This document shows, piece after piece, positions 1-5,722 of a stretch of DNA of 8,125 nucleotides (the first letter of the stretch is position 1; each line of letters starts with the position of its first letter). The DNA is from Calditrichaceae bacterium (GTDB lineage: Bacteria > Calditrichota > Calditrichia > Calditrichales > Calditrichaceae), in contig JAUXGF010000109.1 in the NCBI GenBank assembly GCA_030622395.1, forward strand, positions 1-8,125, given 5' to 3'. A program made the translations under genes and the position numbers. Below the pieces are notes generated by a model that was given only the letters and a program-made list of their open reading frames with translations, searched no databases and had not been told where the DNA came from.

Positions 1-46
1 TTATATTAACGCTAAACCTCACTAGTATCGCATTTCCCAAATAAAT

Positions 47-82
47 CGTCATTTCGAGCCGCCTGAGGCGGGGGAGAAATCT
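47..82. repeat. Half of a TCATTTCGA/GAGAAATCT palindromic repeat
   Basis: The sequence reads GTCATTTCGAGC, then a GC-rich palindrome (CCGCC-TGA-GGCGG, 59-71), then GGAGAAATCT. The same two blocks, TCATTTCGAG and GGGAGAAATCT, occur in the same order and orientation in the left arm of the complete element at 2525-2701. I found no inverted counterpart (AGATTTCT or CGAAATGA) in the 150 bases that follow, so this is a single arm or a decayed copy. It encodes nothing visible. Repeats of this general look are scattered between genes in many environmental Gram-negative genomes; I cannot name a family. Confidence 0.6.
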
Positions 83-239
83 ACTCAACCCAGGGAGTTA
101 CTAACATGCAGCATATCTGCAATTATTTTTCCCTAACTTTATGCTTCATTTTATAATTACGTAACATTACTCGGCATATATAATTTTATGTTTAGAATTT
201 AATTATATTTAATACATATTTTTCTTTTAAGGATATTAG

Positions 240-365
240 ATGCTGGCGATCGGGATAGATTTTTCTGTAGAAAATGGGCGTTTGCAAAACATTAAGGATT
301 ATCATAACAAAGCGTTGGAAAATACTTTTTCAAATAGATTAATTCAGATCGGAATGGAATTATAG
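240..365 (+). CDS. Doubtful 41-residue ORF, possible gene remnant
   Basis: An ATG at 240 opens a 41-codon frame ending with TAG at 363-365. It is preceded by AAGGA (229-233) at a good ribosome-binding distance of 6 bases, and an in-frame TAG lies immediately upstream (237-239), so the ORF cannot extend in the 5' direction. The peptide begins MLAIGIDFSVENGRL and ends NRLIQIGMEL. It has no signal peptide or membrane segment. The alternating hydrophobic ending resembles a strand-like C-terminus of a larger protein, so it may be the tail of a decayed gene rather than a functional small protein. I do not recognise it. The Shine-Dalgarno match and the less AT-rich composition than its surroundings are the only support. 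Confidence 0.25.
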   Translation: MLAIGIDFSVENGRLQNIKDYHNKALENTFSNRLIQIGMEL

Positions 366-528
366 TATTATTATGATTAATTCTATATGCCTACCTGAAT
401 AGTTAAAATAAATTTATGCTATTTTTTCAATAGCTTTATATGTTCTATTAAAAAACAGTAATTGATTGATTTCTAAAGATTTAAAAATAGAAAGCTAAAT
501 AATAATGATTTTTATTTAATTAAATATT
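366..528. other. AT-rich intergenic stretch without recognisable content
   Basis: This stretch is almost entirely A and T, with stop codons in all frames. I see no RNA gene, no strong hairpin and no repeat in it. It probably forms the distal upstream region of the porin-like gene at 675. Confidence 0.5.
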
Positions 529-543
529 AACATTACTAATGTT
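529..543. promoter_or_regulatory. Perfect 7-1-7 palindrome upstream of the porin-like gene, possible operator
   Basis: AACATTA-C-TAATGTT is a perfect inverted repeat with a single central base. It lies about 130 bases before the porin-like start codon and about 50 bases before the candidate -35 box at 591. The size and symmetry would suit a dimeric regulator. In such AT-rich DNA a short palindrome can also arise by chance, and no matching copy is seen before the other genes. Confidence 0.25.
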
Positions 544-590
544 TTAGTGATTTTTTCCGAAAATTGTTTGAGTCGCTAAAGTCTGATCTT

Positions 591-618
591 TTGTAAATTA
601 TTAAGATTGTATTACTAT
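591..618 (+). promoter_or_regulatory. Candidate sigma70-type promoter of the porin-like gene
   Basis: TTGTAA (591-596) and TACTAT (613-618) are separated by 16 bases and would place the transcript start near 625, about 50 bases before the ATG. TATATA/TATAAA at 616-623 offers alternative -10 boxes. The match is approximate and the region is AT-rich, so this is a suggestion only. I saw no exact Bacteroidetes-type TAnnTTTG element here. Confidence 0.25.
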
Positions 619-621
619 ATA

Positions 622-654
622 AATTGTTAGAGTAAAAAACAAATCTTAACAATT
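622..654 (+). promoter_or_regulatory. Leader hairpin before the porin-like gene
   Basis: AATTGTTA (622-629) and TAACAATT (647-654) form an 8-base perfect stem around a 17-base, A-rich loop. It ends 6 bases before the AGGAG ribosome-binding site (661-665) of the porin-like gene and would lie at the very 5' end of a message starting near 625. It could stabilise the message or modulate translation. It is AT-rich, hence weak and possibly fortuitous. Confidence 0.25.
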
Positions 655-674
655 ACAAAGAGGAGATAAGAAAA

Positions 675-1958
675 ATGAAATATGTAAAATTTTGTGTTTT
701 AATTCCTGTGATTCTTTTTTGGAGTATTACTCCTCTAATTGCCCAGGAAGAACAGGAAGAAGCAGAAGATCTAATGGATAAGAGCTTAGAAGAATTACTT
801 GATATTAAACTTGATTACGGTTACAAAGAAGCGCCGGTTTCGATTAATGCCTATATGAATACGGCTTTATGGAATTTTGGGGATCAATTCTGGGGGAAGT
901 ACGCCAATGTGGGCGGAAGCGCAGCGGGACGCCCTCTGTTTATCTCATATAGCGGATATATCAGCGTAAGCGCTCAAATTACATCCAAACTGTTTGCCGA
1001 GGTGGAATTTGAACTTTACAAGGGACAAAAGGGAGAATTCAAGGTAACCCGTCTTCGTCAAGTTTGGACTCCTAATAAATATTTCCGACTTACCTTGGGC
1101 CGTGATTTTCCGGCGATTGGCGTACAGGATAAAATTTATTATCCGACTTCACAATTCAGATTGATAACCATTGCTCCTTATACATACCTTAGTATTTTGC
1201 GCGCCACAGGGTGGTGGGATTCTGGAATCCACATGACAGGGAAGATTCCTTTGAGAGATATGAAACTCATAATTGATATGTCAATTATTAACGGTCCCGG
1301 CGACCAACATCAAAGCGCTAATTACCTGCTGAATCACATGAAACCTAATGTACAAGGTTATATGTATGAAAGCTTCCATGATAAAGCCCGCCAGCCATGG
1401 GATAATAATAAAAGCAAACACATTGCCGCTCGTTTATCCTTTTTGCCAATAAAGGACCTGTCATTGGGCGGTTCATACATGTTCGGGAAATATGATGTTG
1501 ACGATAAATACAATGCCGATTTCCTTTATGCTCATCTCTTATATGGCGGAGAACGGTTGACTGTCGCCGCTGAATACGGTCAGCTTGCAGTGGATGTGGA
1601 TCCAACATTATACACTGCAGGAGACACAACAGCTACTGGTTCGCCTAAATGGGATAATACCCTAAGCGGTACGCTTAATGCAGACAAGGTTACCCAGTAT
1701 AGTTACTATATTTCGGCAGGATATAAGCTGTTCCCTCATTCTTCAATTGAATACTTCGAACCTGTATTCAGGTATGAATTCATGGATTCATGGAAGGAGG
1801 ACAAACAGGACAAAGGCGACAGAAATCTCTTATGGCTAGGCTTTCGCTTTTCTCCAATAAAGCATTGGGTTATTAAAGCGGCGTATAGTATCCAGACTGA
1901 ATCTTACGAGGATCTGGACAACGATGGCTTTGTCATAGAATCTGTAATAGACTTTTAA
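675..1958 (+). CDS. Porin-like outer-membrane beta-barrel protein
   Basis: The 427-residue product probably sits in the outer membrane as a diffusion or substrate-selective channel. Residues 1-23 form a signal peptide (basic start, hydrophobic core, LIAQ cleavage region). The mature N-terminus is strongly acidic (residues 24-35) and carries D-K-S-L-E-E-L-L-D at 35-43, a motif repeated in the TonB receptor at 2867. From about residue 56 the chain alternates polar and hydrophobic residues in strand-like blocks. The segment around 125-160 (VTRLRQVWTP, then LTLGRDFP) resembles phosphate-selective-porin/DcaP-like proteins, and the chain ends in phenylalanine as most BAM-inserted barrels do. AGGAG at 661-665 lies 9 bases before the ATG and fixes the start. 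The YfiR-like gene follows after 41 bases and is probably co-transcribed. The fold is well supported; family and substrate are not settled. Confidence 0.85.
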   Translation: MKYVKFCVLIPVILFWSITPLIAQEEQEEAEDLMDKSLEELLDIKLDYGYKEAPVSINAYMNTALWNFGDQFWGKYANVGGSAAGRPLFISYSGYISVSAQITSKLFAEVEFELYKGQKGEFKVTRLRQVWTPNKYFRLTLGRDFPAIGVQDKIYYPTSQFRLITIAPYTYLSILRATGWWDSGIHMTGKIPLRDMKLIIDMSIINGPGDQHQSANYLLNHMKPNVQGYMYESFHDKARQPWDNNKSKHIAARLSFLPIKDLSLGGSYMFGKYDVDDKYNADFLYAHLLYGGERLTVAAEYGQLAVDVDPTLYTAGDTTATGSPKWDNTLSGTLNADKVTQYSYYISAGYKLFPHSSIEYFEPVFRYEFMDSWKEDKQDKGDRNLLWLGFRFSPIKHWVIKAAYSIQTESYEDLDNDGFVIESVIDF

Positions 1959-1999
1959 GAAATAGAATGTTATTATGTTTAATAGAGGTATAAAATATT

Positions 2000-2527
2000 A
2001 TGAAACCGTCTAATAAATATGTTGCGCAGATAATATTAATTTTCGTAGTTACTGTCTTATTTTCCAAAATTTTTGCCCAAAGCGAGGAAGCCCCCCCAAA
2101 TGTAACAGCGGCTTTAATTGTAAAATTGGCGGTCTTTGAAAAGAACCTGAGCGGCAGTGAAAAAGACGTCACAATTTATGTAATGGGCGCGCCTAAAGTC
2201 GCCAAAGAATTTAAAAAAGGAATCGGCAAAAAAATAGGCAAAGCTACATTAAAAAATGTTGTTGAGGGCAAAGGTCTGCCTGATACAAAACCTTCATTTT
2301 TTTATGTTGGTAATGGCTCTAAGGTTAAAGAGGCTATAAAATACACCCGTTCAAATAAAATACCCAGCGTTACAGGTCTTCCACAATTAGTCCGGGAAGG
2401 GGTTACTTTAGGCATTGGCATAAGCAAAGATGGAAAGCCGGAGATATTTTTGAATCTTTATTCATCGGCGGAAGAGGAACTTAATTGGAATCCGGCTATT
2501 ATGAAAATCGCCAAAATAATTAAATAG
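2000..2527 (+). CDS. YfiR/DUF4154-like periplasmic protein, copy 1
   Basis: The 175-residue protein has a signal peptide (about 1-26, ending IFAQ) and a single domain from about residue 35. Family-like features are an initial helix (TAALIVKLAVFEKN), a strand with a glycine turn (VTIYVMGAP, 57-65), and a C-terminal strand and helix (EIFLNLYSSAEEE through MKIAKIIK, 148-175). This is the pattern by which YfiR proteins close the domain. In Pseudomonas, YfiR is a periplasmic repressor of an inner-membrane signalling enzyme. No cysteine is present, unlike the disulfide-bearing Pseudomonas YfiR. Eight lysines fall between residues 66 and 85, giving a basic patch. AGAGG (1984-1988) precedes the ATG by 11 bases. 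Residues 35-175 are 86% identical (121 of 141, no gaps) to the product at 4902-5420. The stop codon TAG is the first three bases of the palindromic element that follows. Assignment is by pattern, so moderately sure. Confidence 0.82.
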   Translation: MKPSNKYVAQIILIFVVTVLFSKIFAQSEEAPPNVTAALIVKLAVFEKNLSGSEKDVTIYVMGAPKVAKEFKKGIGKKIGKATLKNVVEGKGLPDTKPSFFYVGNGSKVKEAIKYTRSNKIPSVTGLPQLVREGVTLGIGISKDGKPEIFLNLYSSAEEELNWNPAIMKIAKIIK

Positions 2528-2701
2528 TGTCTGAACAAAAAGTCCTTTTCTGTCATTTCGAGCGGAGGGAGAAATCTTTAACTTCAACAATTCCAAGGGT
2601 TGAAAGATTTCTCACCCGATCGCGCTGGTTGGCGGATGCGCCCGCCGACGTATAAATAGGGATTCGAAATGACAAAACCGTGCTTTTTCGTTCAGACACT
2701 A
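2525..2701. repeat. 177-base nested palindromic (MITE-like) element
   Basis: Three nested inverted pairs are visible. The outer pair is TAGTGTCTGAAC (2525-2536) with GTTCAGACACTA (2690-2701), 12 of 12. The middle pair is TGTCATTTCGA (2551-2561) with TCGAAATGACA (2664-2674), 11 of 11. The inner pair is GAGAAATCTTT (2569-2579) with AAAGATTTCTC (2603-2613), 11 of 11. The right half also holds a GC-rich hairpin, GTTGGCGG (2628-2635) with CCGCCGAC (2642-2649). No ORF lies inside, so this is a non-autonomous element or a structured intergenic repeat. It starts exactly at the TAG of the preceding gene and could act as a bidirectional terminator or message-stabilising structure. A related single arm lies at 47-82, and a decayed outer arm at 5414-5459. 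Confidence 0.85.
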
Positions 2702-2773
2702 AATAGTTAAAAATATAAGTATCAGGATTTATTAGATGTTTTAAATGATTTGCCAGCTATTCAATCTGTTTGG

Positions 2774-2808
2774 TTGTTTTCAGTTGAATATTCAGTAATA
2801 TAAGTTTG
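2774..2808 (+). promoter_or_regulatory. Candidate promoter region of the TonB receptor gene
   Basis: The 165 bases between the palindromic element and the receptor gene are AT-rich and contain no gene. TTGTTT (2774-2779) and TAATAT (2796-2801) are 16 bases apart, a sigma70-like arrangement. TAAGTTTG (2801-2808) matches the Bacteroidetes -7 consensus TAnnTTTG exactly, but I see no well-spaced -33 TTG for it. The palindrome TGAATATTCA (2785-2794) lies between the boxes and could be an operator. All of this is tentative. No cobalamin-riboswitch-like element is visible before this receptor. Confidence 0.25.
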
Positions 2809-2866
2809 TGTAAAAATTTTAAGTGAATATGAAATTAATAAATTCATGCCGTAGGGGTAAAAAGTT

Positions 2867-4891
2867 ATGTTAACGAACGTTATACATTTGGTGAAGTATC
2901 TTATAATAAGTATTGTATTATTTGCATTAACCGGCTATTCTCAGTTAGCCGCGCAAGAGACGGAAAAATTTTTAGATATGTCTCTGCAAGAATTATTGGA
3001 TTTTCAGGTAATATCCGGTTCAATGCTCAGGCAGTCAATTGAAGACGCTCCCGCTGTGATTGATATTATCACCGAAGAACAGATTAATGATTTTGACGCC
3101 GATAATTTATATGAGTTGTTAAGCTTTTTACCCGGCGTCGAAATGATGGAAACTTTTTTTGGGCGGACGGTTTTGCAATTTCGCGGCATAATGAATATAC
3201 ATTACAATAATAAAGTACTGCTCATGATAAATGAGGCTCCGGTATACGAGCCTGTAAACGGAAGCTATTTTTTAGAACTGATTCCCATAAACGCTATAAA
3301 ACAAATTGAAGTTATCCGCGGCAGGGGAAGCACACTTTACGGGACAAACGCTTATTCCGGCGTTATAAATATCACAACTAAAAAGGGTAACGGCGACAAC
3401 CCTTCTTTAAGCGCAAAAGCCGGTTATGGAAGCTTTTCTACTTTTAACGTTAATGTAAGTTCGGGATTTAAAATTAATGAACATTCCGGTTTTTATTTGG
3501 GCGCCCAAATTATAAACGGAGATGGTTACGAATTTAATGTTAAAGAGGATGAAAACGGGAACAGTGGTTCTTTTGATTATCCCAATAACAATATCAAGTT
3601 ATATTTGAATTATCATGATAGGAATTTTTGCGTGGACGCCGGTTACATGCATCAGGATAAAATGGTTTATGGTATTATTCCTGTATTAGATTACAAAGGA
3701 ATGGCTGAGCGCAATATGGCTTTTGCGAATGTCAAATATACTCGTAATTTTAGCGATAATTTTAAATCCTCATTATCGGTTAGGTATAATATTTTTGAGC
3801 AGCTAAGAGGCGATATCGGTTTTTTACCTGACAAGGAAGATTCCCTGCATATAAGTTCGGTCTATATGAAATACGGAGGTTATAACTTTAATACGGAATT
3901 ACAGTTTGATTATAATTATTCTAAAGAATTATCCAATATAACCGGTTTTGTTTACAAAACAGCGTACAGCGATGAATATCAATTTTTATGGGATGATGAT
4001 AACACAATACATAATTCCAGCGCATATTTAAGAACAGCCGATTCTTATACGCTTTCCGCTTACACACAATTTTTATATAAACCGCTAAACACACTGCAAA
4101 CTGTCGCCGGGATGCGGGTTGTAAAAGATAATGATATTAAAGATATTTTCCTGTCGCCTCGTCTCGGGCTTATATATTCATTCTACGATAATTATTCCTT
4201 TAGAGCGCTCTACGGGCAGGCGTTTCGAATCCCGTGTTTTTTTGAAAAATATGTGTCGACACAAAATGTATTATTCGGCTCCGTTGATTTGAATCCTGAA
4301 AAAATTCAATCTTATGATATCGGATTTGAAGGGAATTTTGAAAAGGTAAGAACCGGATTAAACGGATTCGCCACTTTAACCAAAGACGGAATTACCCGCG
4401 TGGCAACGAATGACACTACATCTCATGGGACAAAAGCGGCAATATATATAAACGCCGCAAAGTCAACAATATACGGGATAGAATTTTCGCTAAGTTCCGC
4501 GGTTGGGAATAAAGGATACTCCGGATTTAATTTGGGCTGGAAAACAGGTAAAGACAATCAAACAAAAGAAGATTTATTATATTTTGCCAATATTACATCT
4601 AATGCCTGGCTAAAGTATCATTTAATTTCATCGCTGTCATTTACGCCCAATATTCAATATATCGGGGAACGAAAAGGAAACAGCGCAAAATATGGCAGTT
4701 ACAAGCTTGATCCATATTTCTTGCTGAATTTAAGCGCGCAATACCAACACAACAATCTTTCGCTGATTATTACTATTAAAAACATACTTAATAAAGACTA
4801 TGCTTATCCCGAATTTGTCCGCCGGAAAATAAATGAAACGCCTGGCGGTCCGGGAACGGAATTTCGTATATCTTTAAAATATCAAATATGA
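2867..4891 (+). CDS. TonB-dependent outer-membrane receptor
   Basis: The 674-residue protein should import a scarce ligand across the outer membrane using TonB energy, or sense one. It has a signal peptide (1-30, ending LAAQ), a short extension with D-M-S-L-Q-E-L-L-D at 37-45, a plug domain (about 58-172) and a 22-strand-type barrel to the end. Plug signatures are DAPAVIDIITEEQI (60-73), LLSFLPGVEM (84-93), LQFRG (103-107) and IEVIRGRGS...LYG...GVINI (147-169). The usual proline of the RGPGS turn is arginine here. The C-terminal region contains IKNILNKDYAYPEF and a glycine/proline turn, as in vitamin B12/colicin-type receptors, but it ends in isoleucine instead of the usual aromatic residue. 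AGGGG (2853-2857) lies 9 bases before the ATG. The second YfiR-like gene follows after 10 bases, so the two form one transcription unit. The ligand cannot be read from the sequence. Confidence 0.96.
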   Translation: MLTNVIHLVKYLIISIVLFALTGYSQLAAQETEKFLDMSLQELLDFQVISGSMLRQSIEDAPAVIDIITEEQINDFDADNLYELLSFLPGVEMMETFFGRTVLQFRGIMNIHYNNKVLLMINEAPVYEPVNGSYFLELIPINAIKQIEVIRGRGSTLYGTNAYSGVINITTKKGNGDNPSLSAKAGYGSFSTFNVNVSSGFKINEHSGFYLGAQIINGDGYEFNVKEDENGNSGSFDYPNNNIKLYLNYHDRNFCVDAGYMHQDKMVYGIIPVLDYKGMAERNMAFANVKYTRNFSDNFKSSLSVRYNIFEQLRGDIGFLPDKEDSLHISSVYMKYGGYNFNTELQFDYNYSKELSNITGFVYKTAYSDEYQFLWDDDNTIHNSSAYLRTADSYTLSAYTQFLYKPLNTLQTVAGMRVVKDNDIKDIFLSPRLGLIYSFYDNYSFRALYGQAFRIPCFFEKYVSTQNVLFGSVDLNPEKIQSYDIGFEGNFEKVRTGLNGFATLTKDGITRVATNDTTSHGTKAAIYINAAKSTIYGIEFSLSSAVGNKGYSGFNLGWKTGKDNQTKEDLLYFANITSNAWLKYHLISSLSFTPNIQYIGERKGNSAKYGSYKLDPYFLLNLSAQYQHNNLSLIITIKNILNKDYAYPEFVRRKINETPGGPGTEFRISLKYQI

Positions 4892-4901
4892 GATATTAAA
4901 T

Positions 4902-5420
4902 ATGAAAAACTTAAGAATAATTATTATCAGCTTACTTTTTTTAACATTTGCGCCCCAGCATATTCAGGCTCAAAATAAAAGCGCCCCTGCGCAGTTAACC
5001 GCCGCTTTCATTATAAAGTTAGCGGCTTTTGAAAAGAACCTGAGCGGCAGTGAAAAAGATATCACAATTTATGCAATGGGCGCGCCTAAAGTCGCCAAAG
5101 AATTTAAAAAAGGAATCGGCAAGAAAATAGGCAAAGCAACATTAAAAAATGTTGTTGAAGGCAATGGTCTGCCGAATACAAAGCCTTCAATTTTTTATGT
5201 TGGTAAAGGCTCTAAACTTAAAGAAGTCATAAAATATAGCCGCTCAAATAAAATACTAAGCGTTACAGGAGTTCCAAAATTAGTAAACGAAGGGGTTACT
5301 TTAGGCATTGGCATAGGCAAAGATGGTAAGCCGGAAATATTTTTAAATCTTGCTTCTTCGGCGGAAGAGGAACTTAATTGGAATCCGGCTATTATGAAAG
5401 TCGCTAAAATTATTAAATAG
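4902..5420 (+). CDS. YfiR/DUF4154-like periplasmic protein, copy 2
   Basis: The 172-residue protein has its own signal peptide (1-23, ending IQAQ), unrelated in sequence to that of copy 1, followed by the same domain (residues 32-172, 86% identical to residues 35-175 of copy 1). It also lacks cysteine and keeps all eight lysines of the basic patch (residues 63-82). The start is 10 bases after the receptor stop codon with no clear Shine-Dalgarno sequence, so translation probably depends on ribosomes arriving from the receptor gene. At DNA level, identity to copy 1 rises abruptly at the codon TTT at 5028 (2135 in copy 1). It is about 73% in the 33 bases before, then only 4 differences in about the next 110 bases, and moderate again further on. 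This suggests gene conversion as well as duplication. The expected role is periplasmic regulation of a membrane sensor, plausibly the kinase downstream. Confidence 0.82.
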   Translation: MKNLRIIIISLLFLTFAPQHIQAQNKSAPAQLTAAFIIKLAAFEKNLSGSEKDITIYAMGAPKVAKEFKKGIGKKIGKATLKNVVEGNGLPNTKPSIFYVGKGSKLKEVIKYSRSNKILSVTGVPKLVNEGVTLGIGIGKDGKPEIFLNLASSAEEELNWNPAIMKVAKIIK

Positions 5421-5459
5421 CGTTTGAATGAAAAGTTGTTTGTGTTTAGGCGCTATTTA
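5414..5459. repeat. Decayed outer arm of the palindromic element and stem around the stop codon
   Basis: TAAATAGCG (5414-5422) and CGCTATTTA (5451-5459) form a 9-base perfect inverted repeat with a 28-base loop; the TAG stop codon of YfiR copy 2 is inside the left arm. The left side (TAAATAGCGTTTGAATGAAAAG) is closely similar to the outer arm of the 2525-2701 element. The differences are mostly C/T changes (TAGTGTCTGAAC versus TAGCGTTTGAAT). It may be an eroded element or the downstream end of the duplicated tract. No T-run follows the stem, so a classical intrinsic terminator is not indicated. Confidence 0.5.
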
Positions 5460-5503
5460 GTTGTATAGTCCCGAATATTCAGGAAATGTTTTAATTAGAA
5501 TAG

Positions 5504-5662
5504 ATACCGGATACTTGTTACTGGATACTGGATACTGGATACTGGATGGATCGGAAATCCCGTTTTTGCGGGGATACCGATTACCGGATGCTGGTTGGAG
5601 CGAAGCGGAAATCCAGCCATTGCGGGAATTCCGATCACCGATCACCGATTACCTATTACCGA
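5504..5662. repeat. Degenerate 7-base tandem repeats with two interspersed direct repeats
   Basis: Six 7-base units run from 5504 to 5545 (ATACCGG, ATACTTG, TTACTGG, then ATACTGG three times). Three more lie at 5574-5594 (ATACCGA, TTACCGG, ATGCTGG) and four at 5635-5662 (TCACCGA twice, TTACCTA, TTACCGA). Between the blocks are two copies of a second sequence, CGGAAATCC...TTGCGGG...CCGA, at 5552-5580 and 5606-5634. The first includes a small CCCG/CGGG hairpin (5559-5572). The units share the pattern (A/T)(T/C)RCYGR. Frames crossing this region are repeat-derived and not genes. It fills most of the 302-base gap before the kinase gene; the remaining 60 bases (5663-5722) are AT-rich and may hold the kinase promoter. 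Confidence 0.8.
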
Positions 5663-5722
5663 GCGCTGATTATTACAATATATTCGGTTTAGTTTTTAAT
5701 ATAAAGGAATAAAGGAAGAGTC

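Noticed and set aside
1345..1629. 94-codon frame on the - strand inside the porin-like gene
   Set aside because: It is antisense to a well-supported secreted barrel gene, and its translation is low-complexity with no recognisable domain.
1933..2172. 79-codon frame on the - strand across the porin/YfiR junction
   Set aside because: It is antisense to the signal-peptide region of YfiR copy 1; its hydrophobic look is the mirror of that signal sequence.
2525..2701. Complete insertion sequence
   Set aside because: There are inverted ends but no transposase frame, and 177 bases is too short for an autonomous element.
2702..2866. Cobalamin or other riboswitch before the TonB receptor
   Set aside because: The region is short and AT-rich with no conserved box or multi-stem structure visible.
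3004..3189. 61-codon frame on the - strand inside the TonB receptor plug
   Set aside because: It is a shadow of the conserved plug domain coding sequence.
5504..5662. CRISPR-like array
   Set aside because: Units are 7 bases and contiguous, with no 20-40 base spacers and no cas genes.
5457..5712. Frames on both strands across the 7-base repeats
   Set aside because: Both are translations of tandem repeats; a repeat length of 7 shifts frame every unit, and there is no ribosome-binding site or domain.
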